Assembly: GCF_040869045.1 (NCBI RefSeq)
Contig: NC_090324.1
Location: 59,859,346 to 59,923,345 of the forward strand
Source: Eurosta solidaginis
Taxonomy: Eukaryota > Arthropoda > Insecta > Diptera > Tephritidae
Length of the DNA stretch: 64,000 nt
Direction of reading: 5' to 3'
The notes under the pieces were generated by a model. That model saw only the letters and a list, made by a program, of their open reading frames with translations, ran no database searches and had not been told where the DNA came from. The position numbers and the translations under genes are program-made. Numbering within the stretch: the first letter of the stretch is position 1; each line of letters starts with the position of its first letter. Shown in pieces: positions 20,808-31,790 of the stretch.

Positions 20808-21759
20808 ATAATTTAAAGAAATTGTGTTCGCGACGATTATTAGTTAACCCCAGATGAAACTACGCTTTGCACGAGATATACAAACAAAAGTGTGACCATT
20901 TTATGTATCTCTATTTCTTTCCAGCAGACACAGCAGTACCAATTCCAAAGACCGGGGTTACGTTCGAAGCTTCTCTGGAGTAAGTGAACGAGGGACAATC
21001 TCTCCGGAAGGAGCTACCCCTGAAAATTTTTGAACGATCTGCGATATTTTGAGGCAAAAACCCCGGATCTTTCCGAAATGGCCAAAACGTTGATTTCCTT
21101 AAATACATACAAAACAAAACCTTTCCTAAACATTATTTTTTTAAATAGAAAAATTAAGCTTTCTAAAGTAAGAACCGCCGGTAAATAATAGAGCCTACGC
21201 CGCCGCAGCCGATGAAGTGATCGGCGTAGACCTCTAATACCTATAAAATTTCATGGACTATTTACAGATCAAATAACTTTTGCTTTTAGTTACTCTTTTG
21301 GTACTAACGAACAAGCTGGAATAGTAAGCATCATATAAACAAAAAAAAATTAACGAACAAGCTGGAATAGCTAAATTTTTGATTTGAGCCTTTTTTGGAT
21401 TGTTAAATATAAATTCAATATGAAAAAATTAAATGCATAATATGAATTATCAAATATTTTGGTTTTTCAATATTACCCAGAATTAGTGATGATTCGCAAT
21501 AGATACTAACATTAAAAAAAAAAATATTTTTCTTTTTAAATTCTACCCAAAATTAAAAAGTGATTTGCAATACTAAAATAAAAAAACAACTTTTCGAACA
21601 ATGAAACCGTGTACGTTGCATAGTATATAACCCTAACTATATAAATAAATTAATCAAGTTTTGAGGAAATGTAAGGAAGGTAAAAATGTGATTTTTCCCA
21701 TACATAAAATTTTTTTATTTGCTATAACTTTTTTGTTTAAGACTTTATGAAAAAATACT
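20808..21759. other. Unannotated AT-rich stretch
   Basis: No gene. A 20-bp phrase (TAACGAACAAGCTGGAATAG) occurs twice, at about 21306 and 21352. 21180-21243 holds the inverted match to the repeat at 16582. Confidence 0.35.
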
Positions 21760-22550
21760 CATATATAAAAACGTCATGTAATGAGACTTAAAATCGATCC
21801 CCATCAAAGCTTTTGTGTTATTAACTAATATTTTTTTCATTTCCCTAAGTCCACTGAAAGCCAAATCCAGACCACTGTGCGGCGGTATGAATTGCCTGTT
21901 CAGCATATGTTTCAGCAATGTCAACAGCCGCTTCTTTGACAAACAAATTGAGATCTCTCTAAATAGTCCGTTGGGCCCCGACAAATGTTTTCCCATTGTC
22001 GGGCATAATTTTGTGGGGTAATCCGCGTCGCCCTACGAAGCGAGCAAAGGCTGATCTAAAGGCCTCAGTCGTCAAGTTTGAACATAATTTAAGATGGACC
22101 CCTTTAATAGAGAAACATACGAATACGTATACATATGCTTTGGTGTCAGAAGAGGGACGTTTTTACCATAAACGGTCCAGCGAAGTCCACGCCTGTTACG
22201 TGAACGGGTACGGAGTACCCGTGATTTGTAAACGCACTTGCTGCTTATATATAGTTCACGTTTTGCAATGAAATATAAATTTTTTCACTTTCTCTTTGAT
22301 TTGGGGAATATAGTACTCCTGCTGTATCATGCGTATCATGAGTTGTTTTTCAGCATGTAGCAAAACCTTATGAAGAAAATAAAACGCAGGGAGCAGAACT
22401 TAGATTAGGGATTATTATTGGATAGCGTTCGTTATAACTCATATCAGCACTAGCTAAACGACCGTCAAACCGCAGTATGCCATGATCTAGCATGGGATTT
22501 AGGGTTAGCAAGGAGCTTTTCTTGACGTTAAGTTGCTTTGGAGAATTGGA
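21760..22550 (-). pseudogene. BEL integrase fragment (zinc-binding and core)
   Basis: Minus-strand reading in shifting frames gives SLLTLNPMLDHGILRFDGRL (about 22540-22480), FLHKVLLHAEKQLM and QQEYYIPQIKEKVKKFIFHC (22395-22265; zinc-binding block) and GVDFAGPF (about 22190; first Asp). LTTEAFRSAFARFVGRRG, PDNGKTFVGAQ (about 22010; second Asp) and QFIPPHSG (about 21880) follow. The order matches BEL/Pao integrase. It probably belongs to the same minus-strand BEL as 24850-27560, lying downstream of it in the transcript direction. Confidence 0.75.
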
Positions 22551-22609
22551 CCTGTGTATAGTATATTAGAGTGGTCTTAAAAATTTGTTTTCAGCAAAAA
22601 GACTGTACA

Positions 22610-23225
22610 GCCCCCGCAATTTATTCCTTTGTATGTAAGTAATAAATATCACAACTCCTGGGCAGATTACACCAACTTAAGGCATGGCACATTCCCATTG
22701 AAAATGCCCAATTTTTTTTAATTTTCGAGAATAATTCCCGACAAATCTTATAAAAAGTTGTAAATATGTATGCTGCTTTACTTATATATTCTGGAAATAC
22801 GCGTGGCGCTTCCCATTTTTCAATCAAGCATTTACCATCGCTTTTTTTATGACACCAATTGACGTATCAAGTAAAAATCAGGGACACATATTTCTCCCAC
22901 ATTGGTTAAAGACCACGCCTATTCTATAAATATTTTTTTTTTAAATAAAGGATCATAGGCCAATGTAAAAGGTAATATCTTTACGAAAAATATTTTCATA
23001 TCAATCGTATTTTACTTTCAAAATACCATTATAACAAAAAATTTAAGAAATAAAATATATAAAATGGATGTTTCACTCCTCCTTTTTCGGCCATTCATTA
23101 TACTGCGTTTCGATAGCCATTATTGGAAGAACAATTGAACTATTGTGAAGTATATATCCTTATTTTTTATAAATATGAAATTTTCCAATAAAATCGGCCA
23201 AAGTACATTTAATAAACACCTCCCT
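22610..23225 (+). mobile_element. Helentron-like fragment, copy-B-related subfamily
   Basis: Contains GGTTAAAGACCACGCC and an ATCATAGGCCAAT...AGGTAATATCTTTACG stretch parallel to copy B (GGTTAAAGACCATGGC, GTCGTAGGCTAGAATAATAG). 22610-22730 is also the reverse complement of part of 24690-24790. Neither terminus is present. Confidence 0.5.
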
Positions 23226-23289
23226 TTTGACAACACTTAGTGTCATAAAACTGAAACTATATGAACTGTACGACAGCCCTTTACTTCTA

Positions 23290-23925
23290 CTTAATTGGCG
23301 CTTAACCGTTTAAACGGTTATATTCGTCCAAATAGGCACGCCAATCGCTTCTTCGCTCCGCCAACTGGCGCCAATCGGTAACACCAAGGGAGTTTAAATC
23401 GTTTTCCACCTGGTCTTTCCACAGGAGTGTGGGCCTGCTACCTCCTAGCAGGGTTCCGATAAAAATATTTTATGTCATTTGCATAAAATGGCCTAGCCAG
23501 CGTAGCCACTGAGTTTTAATTCCCTGGACTATGTTGATGTCTGCGTAAAGCTCATAATTAAATCTTCTTCGGTACTCGCCATCGCCAATGCGTAGAGGTC
23601 CGTAAATCTTTTGAAAACTTTTCTCTCGAAAACTCCCAGAGCCGCTTCATCTGATTCATGCAACTGCACCATATAGCCTACCTAGTCCAAATTAGCATTT
23701 AATGGCAAGGGTGATTCTTCGCTGGATTTCAGAGCTGATGGTGTTGCTTGCGTTAATGCTGGTTCCCAAATAAACGAGCTCTTTTACTATTTCGAAATTA
23801 TGGCTGCCAAAAGTAGCGTAGTTTTCAAGGCGCAAATGTGCTGACTCTTTGCTCGATGCCAGCAGGCACTTCGTTTTGTCTTCATTCACCATCAAACCCA
23901 TCAATTTGTTAATTTCTTGTCTTTA
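23290..23925 (-). pseudogene. LINE RT C-terminal fragment
   Basis: On the minus strand a frame (23904-23692) reads MGLMVNEDKTKCLLASSKES, then FEIVKELVYLGTSINASN and SSEIQRRITLAIKC. The later part (23600-23300) gives RRFNYELYADIN, TQWLRWLGHFMQM, LWKDQVENDLNSLG and LAERRSDWR. This is the RT-thumb and C-terminal region of a LINE usually annotated as an endonuclease-reverse transcriptase. A related copy lies at 26706-27104. The central part (YGAETW region) is deleted. Confidence 0.75.
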
Positions 23926-24269
23926 GTTTGGCAACGCTGAACCTACTTTTCAAAAATAGATGTCACTGCTTGGCCTCTAGTCGTATGTTTTAAATGAAAA
24001 ACAACGGCGAGATCTGCCTTTCATAACTCATTTGTACAAAAATATCACTACCTCTGTTTCTCTAGTCTCCCAAAGATCCAGAGCATTCCCGTGAGAACTG
24101 ATCGGGATACGGAGCTAGAAACACACTGGATGATGGCCAATTTGTGTGAAGTGAGGAAGTTTGATCAAAAAGAGAAATAAATGCTGTTAAGAATCGACCT
24201 GAAGCAAATAAGTTTTTTTTTTTAAATTAATGGAGAACTCTAAAACAGTTTTAACAAACATGGAAGAAG
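23926..24269. other. Unassigned spacer
   Basis: No recognisable gene or repeat end; an open frame without known motifs. It could be the 5' side of the adjacent LINE or BEL sequence too diverged to read. Confidence 0.3.
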
Positions 24270-24840
24270 AACAAGAAAGGTTGTCTAAGTTCGGATGTAA
24301 ACGAACATCATATACTCAGCTAGAGATCTATCGCACAGTTCTTTTAGTTCAGTTTCTTGGCCATAAGTATTATCGAAAGAGGGGTGTTTAGTTAATGATT
24401 TTGAGTCTTTTATAAGAAGTATTCCTCTTTGTACAGGAAATAAGTGTAAAGGGTTTCTGCCCCCATTTAAAAATGTTTAAGTTACCTCAATCGGTCTTCG
24501 AGTTATGGCTCCAGAAACTGTAGCCAATGCATGATCAAATAAGAGGCGGTGCCACGCCCGTTTCAAAAAATTGTTGTCATTCATTTAATTATTATAAATA
24601 CACTTTAGAAGAGAAATAGCGTATTAACAACTTTTTATAAGGTTTTATCGGGCATGGCTCTCGAAAATAACAAAAAACCCGATTCTGGGCATTTTCAATG
24701 GAAATGTGCCACGCCTTAACCTTAAGTTATCTGCCCAAGGGTTTGGAAATTAATTACCTATATACAAAGGAATAATTTGAGGGGGCGGTACCGCTTTTTT
24801 AAAAACTTTTATTTTTTTCATACAAAATATGTCCAGTCTA
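24270..24840 (-). mobile_element. Helentron-like fragment with intact 3' end
   Basis: Starts on + with ACAAGAAAGG, the hairpin GTTCGG...CGAAC (24289-24306) and ATACTCAGCT, i.e. the inverted 3' terminus. The interior has GGCGGTGCCACGCCCG and GGGCGGTACCGC modules and shares 24690-24790 with 22610-22730 in inverse. The 5' end is missing; it stops at the BEL RT remnant near 24840. Confidence 0.6.
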
Positions 24841-24849
24841 ATAGTACAT

Positions 24850-25530
24850 CGTTCAAGGAGTTTCCTGAATGTGATGTCTTAGAGGCATTGAATACGACAC
24901 GATCCTTTGTCGTTTTGCTGACGGGGGTTTGAGAACAGCGTGATGAGGTAGGTAAAACGAGAACTATTTGCTATTTTTTATTATTTCAGCAGGGAGCGCA
25001 AGTGTCATGTGGTACATTTTGCGGTACTCGGCAAATACTTCTGAGTATTTATCACGCAGTTCCGGTTTTCTTTCCAGGCTTCTTTCTACACTGTGCCGCT
25101 GGGCGAGAATGTACAAGGGCTAATGATTTGGGAAAACGGGCTTAAACGGTAGTTTTACAACATAGCGTCCATCTTCCCTTCTTTTTGTTGTGGTACTGTA
25201 AAGGGTTTCGCAAAATTCTTCTTCAGCTGAATGGGATTGCGATGTTGCGATTACCTTCTACTCGCAGAAATGCTTGAGCAGGTCGCTGAGATCCGGTTCC
25301 TATGAGACTTTCTTGGGCGTTCCTTTTGAGCCCGTCGAATAGGATTTGCGAAATGACATCGCTGCCTATTACCATATCGATTTTTGAGGGGGTTGGGCGT
25401 TTAGGGTCGGCGCGTTGGAGGGAGCTGAATGCATTCAAGCTGACCTTCGATAATTTATTTGTTGGGAAAAAATGAGTGAGTTGGGGGAGCAAAATAACGC
25501 TGGTCCTAATCCTTTTGCTTAAATCGGAGG
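24850..25530 (-). pseudogene. BEL Pol: RT N-terminal region
   Basis: Minus-strand reading: HSAEEEFCETLYSTTTKRR, DGRYVVKLPFKPVFPN, HSVERSLERKPELRDKYSE, YRKMYHMTLALPAEI, LPHHAVLKP, then in another frame TTKDRVVFNASKTS. This is the segment leading into the BEL reverse transcriptase fingers. The palm with YVDD is missing because the sequence is cut by the Helentron-like piece at 24840. Several TGA/TAG codons interrupt it. Confidence 0.75.
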
Positions 25531-26060
25531 AGAAAAGGTGACCTCGCATGTTTTGTTCGATTTTTGTACCACCATTCCTCCCACTCCCGAGATTTCACGT
25601 GGACGTTGTTTGCCAAAAACGTTTCTCAGAACCTTGGCCTCTCAGTGCACGGATTTGATGATACTCCCCGGCGTGGGGACTAGTGCCGTTGGGAGTAGTT
25701 TTGTTTTACTGCTGCTGGAGAAATTTGATGACACCGTGTGGATGGTGGGATCCTGAAGTTTCTGCGCGGCTGCTGCTATCGTTGTTTGACTTGACGTCGA
25801 TGTTTGAGCTAAATTTTCCTGAATTGAGGTGGTGGCTTGGTCTACGGTTCTTTGTGGTCTGGAGCCGGTCGCCCGAGATACATTTGGTTGGTGTTGAAAA
25901 TGTAGGAGGGAGTGATGTCTTTTCTGGCAGCAAACGCATAAAAACTTGCTCTGACAATCGCTCTTTAGGTGGGCAATAATCGCAATAATTTATGTCTCTT
26001 ACAAAATTCAGACGTTCTGAGACCGTGAGGGGTTTAAATTTTACGCAAAACTTCATAGTT
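25530..26060 (-). pseudogene. BEL gag zinc knuckles and protease remnant
   Basis: FKPLTVSERLNFVRDINYCDYC, then after a frame change AHLKSDCQSKFLCVCCQKRHHSLLH: a double zinc-knuckle block of roo type. After an S/T/Q-rich linker comes KLLPTALVP, which normally starts the protease, but the D-x-G-S active-site segment is absent. Downstream REISGVGGMVV resembles the later protease region. The protease is therefore internally deleted. Confidence 0.7.
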
Positions 26061-27552
26061 CGAATTACACGGCATTCAGGAGACTTGCTGTGGTTCTGCG
26101 TGGAAGTTATTCGTTCTGTTCCTGTTTGAGAACGTGGAGTTATGGGTAGAGTTATTTGTGGACCTGGGAGTGAAAGTAAATATACATGTTTTCGGGTTAC
26201 CTGGCCTGTAAGTATGAAGTCTCTCCACTACTCCATATCTGGATGTCAGAAATTTGTCCATATCTATCCAAAAGGGTAACTCTTTTCTCTATGTTCCCAT
26301 AGAGAGAGAGTTTCAGTGGGAAGTTTCGACGAGCATATTTACACAAGATTGGGGTCCCAATTAGATGTTGGGATACCTTGTGCGGCTTGGTGCATAAACA
26401 GTTATTTATTGTGGTTTGCAGTTTTCGTATCTGCTCACCATTTTCCGTGTAAATTTGCTGAAGACTAAAGAGTGTCTTCAGTTGGATATCAACCAATATT
26501 CTTCGGTTTTCATACTATATTTAATACCGAGGGCGTCGCTTGCTAGCTGCAAACTATCGTCTGTTAATGGGTATGTTTTACTAATTTACCTGCTTGGCCT
26601 CTCGTCTTCTGGCGGAGGTGATACAGCTTCTGAGCTTGGGTCAATTAGGGGTGAATGCCGTAGTTTGTCGTAAACATATCCCTAAATGCTGGCCAGTCTT
26701 CATACTTACTTACTTACTTAATTGACGCTTAACCGTCTAAACGGTTATGGCCGTCCAACAAGGCGCGCCAGTCGCTCCTTCGCTCCGCCAACCGGCGCCA
26801 ATTGGGCAAACCAAGTGAGTTTAAATCGTTTTCCACCTGGTCCTTCCAACGGAGTGGGGGCCGCCCTCTACCTCCTAGCAGGGTTCCGATAAAAATATTT
26901 TCTGTCATTTGCATAAAATGGCCTAGCCAGCGTAGCCGCTGAGTTTTAATTCCCTTGACTATGTTGATGTCTGCATATAGCTCGTACAGCTCATCATTAA
27001 ATCTTCTTCGGTACTCGCCATCGCCAACGCGTAGGGCTCCATAAATCTTTCGAAGAACTTTTCTCTCGAACATTCCCAAAGCCGCTTCAACTGCTGTTGT
27101 CATGGTCTTCATACACACCGTGGAATATTTGGTATCGCATGGTGGTACTTTGATATATAATTGTGAAGAGTTTGGCGTATTTTGGAAATTATTGGGGGCT
27201 AAGACGTTTGAGGGGAGGGTCTCAGTAACTGCATGGCATCCTTTATCTGAGACATGCAAGTTTCATAACTGTCAGAGCACTTTTGGTATTTTTGCTCTAT
27301 TGAACCGGTGGACTTCTGATATGATGGGGAAAGAGATACGTTTCTGTAGGAATCTAGGAGTGATTCCCACAATTTTCGAGCTGTTATGCTTTTACTTTCA
27401 GAAGGAATTCCGTTTGTTCTGATATAAGGGTGGCTAACCTTTTGAGTAAAATGCCTCAAGTCTATTTCTTGCGGAAATAAAGGTATCTAGGCTTGTGTCA
27501 AGTTGACCTTCATCAAGACTGTTACTTGCTTTTTTACTCATTGCGTTTTATT
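26061..27552 (-). pseudogene. roo-like BEL gag, split by LINE insertion
   Basis: Starts at ATG 27552 (MSKKASNSLDEGQL). Shifting frames lead to LYIKVPPCDTKYS, then, past the LINE insert, YEDWPAFRDMFTTNYGIHP, AQKLYHLRQKTRGQAGK and YPLTDDSLQLASDALGIKY (DUF1759). QIRKLQTTINNCL and FLTSRYGVVERLHTYRP follow. Removing the insert and one copy of its 10-bp duplication restores continuity at VYEDW. Stops are present on both sides of the insert. Residue order matches the gag of the element at 1-9772, so the two are relatives. Confidence 0.75.
26706..27104 (-). mobile_element. 5'-truncated LINE insertion with target duplication
   Basis: GTCTTCATAC stands at 26696-26705 and again at 27105-27114, a perfect 10-bp target duplication. 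The minus-strand sequence between encodes EAALGMFERKVLRKIYGALR, GDGEYRRRFNDELYELYAD, LRWLGHFMQMTE, GRGRPPLRWKDQVENDL and WRRLAERRSDWRALLDG, the C-terminus of a LINE ORF2. It ends in a (TAAG)n tail (26706-26720). The frame is open for the whole insert, so this is a fairly young copy. Confidence 0.9.
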
Positions 27553-27560
27553 TATATATT

Positions 27561-27838
27561 TGGAGATAAAAAGTGTGACTACAAAAGAGGTTGGTTTTAA
27601 CAGGGGTGTATAGAAGTACCCGAAAATTATTTAAATTATTTCCTTTGAATAAGAAATAAATCACGAGAACAAGTACAATCGCTGTGAATATGTAATAGGG
27701 GTATACAATAATTAAAGTTTTAAGTGTGTTGAGGCCGCTGGGTATTTTGGTTTTTGGTTCCTACTGGGTACTTTGATTTTACCACTCTACCTGCAATGTG
27801 GGTATGTATGTATATGCGCTCAAGTCTTCGCGATGCAG
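27561..27838. other. Probable BEL 5' leader remnant
   Basis: No gene. Lies just upstream (in minus-strand sense) of the roo-like gag start. No LTR could be identified for want of a second copy. Confidence 0.3.
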
Positions 27839-30800
27839 TTTTTATACTGAGTTGAGCAGAGCTCACAGAGTATATTAACTTTGATTGTTTAACGGTTTGT
27901 TGTACAGGTATAAAGGAATCGCGATAGATATAGACTTCCATATATCAAAATCATCAGTATCGAAAAAAAATTCGATTGAGCTATCTCCGTCCGTCCGTCT
28001 GCCGTTAACACGATAACTTGAGTAAATTTTGAGTTATCTTGATGAAATTTGGTATGTAGGTTCCTGGGCACTCATCTCAGATCGCTATTTAAAATGAACG
28101 ATATCGGACAATAACCACGCCCACTTTTTCGATATCGAAAATTTCGAAAAATCGAAAAAGTGCGATAATTCATTACCAAATACGGATTAAGCGATGAAAC
28201 TTGGTAGGTGAGTTGAACTTATGACGCAGAATAGAAAACTAGTAAAATTTTGGACAATGGGCGTCGCACCGCCCACTTTTAAAAGAAGGTAATTTAGAAG
28301 TTTTGCAAGCTGTAATTTCACAGTCGTTGAAGATATCATGATGAAATTTGGCAGGAGCATTACTCTTATTACTATATGTCTGCTTAATAAAAATTAGGAA
28401 AATCGCAGAACGACCACGCCCACTTTTAAAAATTTTTTTTTTTAAATTCAAATTTTAAAAGAAAAGTTAATATCTTTACAGTATATAAGTAAATTATGTC
28501 AACATTCAACTCCAGTAATGATATGTTGCAACAAAATACAAAAATAAAAAAAAATTTCAAAATGGGCATGGCTCCGCCCTTTTTCATTTAATTTGTCTAG
28601 GATACTTTTAATGCCATAAGTCGAACAAAAATTTACCAATCCTCCTTGTGAAAGTCGGTAGAGGCTTAGATTCTAGGACGATAACTGTTTTCTGTGAAAA
28701 AGGGCGAAATCGGTTGAAGCCACGCCCAGTTTTTATACACAGTCGACCGTCTGTCCTTCCGCTCGGCCGTTAACACGATAACTTGAGCAAAAATCGATAT
28801 ATCTATCAGTTCACGTACTTATCTGAACTCACTTTGTATTGGTGTAAAAAATGGCCGAAATCCGACTATAATCACGCCCACTTTTTCGATATTGAAAATT
28901 ACGAAAAATGAAAAAAATGCCATAATTATATACCAAATACGAAAAAAGGGATGAAACATGGTAATTGTATTGGTCTATTGGTGCAAAATATAACTTTAGA
29001 AAAAAACTTGGTAAAATGGGTGTGACGCCTACCATATTAAGTAGAAGAAAATAAAAAAGTTTTGCAGGGCGAAATCAAAAGCCCTTGGAATCTTGGAAGG
29101 AATACTGTTCGTGGTATTACATATACAAATAAATTAGCGGTACCCGACAGATGATGTTCTGGATCACCCTGGTCCACATTTTGGTCATTATCTCGAAAAC
29201 GCCTTCACATATACAACTAAGGGCCACTCCCTTTTAAAAACCTCATTAATACCTTTAATTTGATACCCATATCGTACAAACACTTTCTAGAGTCACCCCT
29301 GGTCCACGTTTATGGCGATATCTCGAAAAGGCGTCCACATATAGAACTAAGGCCCACTTTTTTTTCAAATATTCATTAACAACTTTCATACCATACACCA
29401 TATCGTACAAAAAAATTCTAGATTCACCCCTGGCCCAACTTTATGGCGATATATCGAAAAGGCATCCACATATAGAACTGATGCCCACACCTTTTAAAAT
29501 ACTCATTAACACCTTTCATTTGATAGCCATATCGTACAAACAAATTCTAGAGTCACCCCTGGTCCACCTTTATGGCGATATCTTGAAAAGGAGCCACCTA
29601 TAGAACTAAGGCCCACGCCCTTTTAAAATACTCATTAATAACTTTAATTTGATACCCATATTGTACAAACGCATTCTAGAGTCACCCCTGGCCCAACTTT
29701 ATGGCGATATCTCGAAAAGGCATCCACCTATAGAACTGAGGCCCACCCCTTTTAAAATACTCATTAACACCTTTCATTTGATACCCATATCGTACAAACA
29801 AATTCTAGAGTCACCCCTGGTCCACCTTTATGGCGATATCTTGAAAAGGCGTCCACCTATATAACTAAGGCCCACGCCCTTTTAAAATTCTCATTAACAC
29901 CTTTCATTTGATACCCATATTGTACAAACAAATTCTAGAGTCACCCCTGGTCCACCTTTATGGCGATATCTCGAAAAGGCGTCCACCTATAGTACTGAGG
30001 CCCACGCTTTTTAAAATACTCATTAACACCTTTAATTTGATACCCATATTGTACAAACAAATTCTAGAGTCGCCCCTGGTCCACCTTTGTTGCCATATTT
30101 CGAAAAGGCGTCCACCTATAGAACTAAGGCCCACGTCCTTTTAAAATACTTATTAACACCTTTCATTTGATGCCCATATCTTACAAACAAATTCTAGAGT
30201 CACCCCTGGTCAACGTTTATGGCGATATCTCGAAAAGGCATCCACCTATAAGACTAAGGCCACGCCCTTTTAAAATACTCATTAACACCTTTCATTTGAT
30301 ACCCATATAGTACAAACAAATTCTAGAGTCACCCCTGGTCCACCTTTATGGCGATATTTCGAAAAGGCGTCCACCTATAGAACTAAGGCCCACGCCCTTT
30401 TAAAATACTCATTAACACCTTTCATTTGATACCCATATCGTACAAACAAATTCTAGAGTCACCCCTGGTCCACCTTTATGGCGATATCTTGAAAAGGCGT
30501 CCACCTATAGAACTAAGGCCCACGCCCTTTTAAAATTCTCATTAACACCTTTCATTTGATACCTATATCGTACAAACAAATTCTAGAGTCACCCCTGGTC
30601 CACCTTTATGGCGATATTTCGAAAAGGCGTCCACCTATAAAACTAAGGCCCACGCCCTTTTAAAATAATCATTAACACCTTTCATTTGATACCCATATAG
30701 TACAAACAAATTCTAGAGTCACCCCTGGTCCACGTTTATGGCGATATCTCGAAAAGGCATCCACCTATAGAACTAAGGCCCACTCCCTTTTAAAATACTC

Positions 30801-31790
30801 ATTAACACCTTTCATTTGATACCCATATATTACAAACAAATTCTAGATTCATCCCTGGTCCACGTTTATGGCGATATCCCGAAAAGGCGTCCACACATAG
30901 AACTAAGGCCCACTCCTTTTTAAAATACCCATTAACACCTTTCATTTGATACCCATATCGTACAAACAAATTCTAGAGTCGCCCCTGGTCCACCTTTATG
31001 GCGATATTTCGAAAAGGCGTCCACCTATAGAACTAAGGCCCACGCCCTTTTAAAATACTCATTAACACCTTTCATTTGATACCCATATTGTACAAACGCA
31101 TTCTAGAGTCACCCCTGGTCCACTTTTATAACGATATTCCGAAAAGGCGTCCACCTATAGAACTAAGGCCCACTCCCTTTTAAAACACTTATTAACACCT
31201 TTCGTTTGATACCCATATTGTACAAACGCATTCTAGAGTCAACCTGGTCAACTTTTATAACGATATTCCGAAAAGGCGTCCACATATAGAACTAAGGCCC
31301 ACTCCCTTTTAAAATACTCATTAACACCTTTCATTTGATACCCATATAGTACAAACAAATTCTAGAGTCATCCCTGGTCCACGTTTATGGCGATATCTCG
31401 AAAAGGCGTCCACACATAGAACTCCTTTTTAAAATACTCATTAACACCTTTCATTTGATACCTATATCGTACAAACAAATTCTAGAGTCGCCCCTGGTCC
31501 ACCTTTATTGCGATATTTCGAAAAGGCGTCCACCTATAGAACTAAGGCCCACGTCCTTTTAAAATACTCATTAACACCTTTCATTTGATACCCATATATT
31601 ACAAACAAATTCTAGAGTCACCCCTGGTCAACGTTTATGGCGATATCTCGAAAAGGCGTCCACCTATAGAACTAAGGCCTATGCCCTTTTAAAATACTCA
31701 TTAACACCTTTCATTTGATACCCATATCGTACAAACAAATTCTAGAGTCACGCCTGGTCCACCTTTATGGCGATATTTCGAAAAGGCGTC
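27839..31790 (+). mobile_element. Helentron-like element copy D1, fused into D2
   Basis: 5' end T-run and TATACTGAGTTGAG at 27842, GTCCGTCCGTCTG block near 27987, CCACGCCCACTTTT modules, TCGACCGTCTGTCCTTCCGC (28743), then a ~20-monomer minisatellite from ~29205. No 3' hairpin or TTGTTTT end is present. At 31788 the array runs directly into the GTCCGTCCGTCTGTCC block of a second copy. Confidence 0.7.
29205..31790 (+). repeat. ~130-bp minisatellite array of D1
   Basis: About 20 monomers with the phrases CCTTTCATTTGATACCCATA, TCTAGAGTCACCCCTGGTCC and TATGGCGATATCTCGAAAAG. Inverse orientation to the array of copy A, the same relative to element polarity. Open frames here (for example 29649-29864) are periodicity artefacts. 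Confidence 0.9.

Larger units (their letters stand above)
24850..27560 (-). mobile_element. roo-like BEL/Pao element, gag to RT, with LINE insert
   Basis: Minus-strand order: gag start (27552), VPPCDTKY motif (~27150), DUF1759 block, zinc knuckle (~25940), protease-like block (~25690), FCETLYSTTTKRREDGRYVV (~25200-25150) and RT start (RVVFNASK near 24890). The order and motifs match roo-type BEL elements. A LINE piece interrupts gag at 26706-27104. All segments contain stops or frameshifts. The integrase at 21760-22550 is probably its displaced continuation. Confidence 0.75.

Noticed and set aside
29649..30144. Repeat-rich + strand ORFs (ILESPLVHLYGDISKRRPPI units)
   Set aside because: They come from the ~130-bp minisatellite, some of whose monomers are multiples of three long. 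No start context or conservation.
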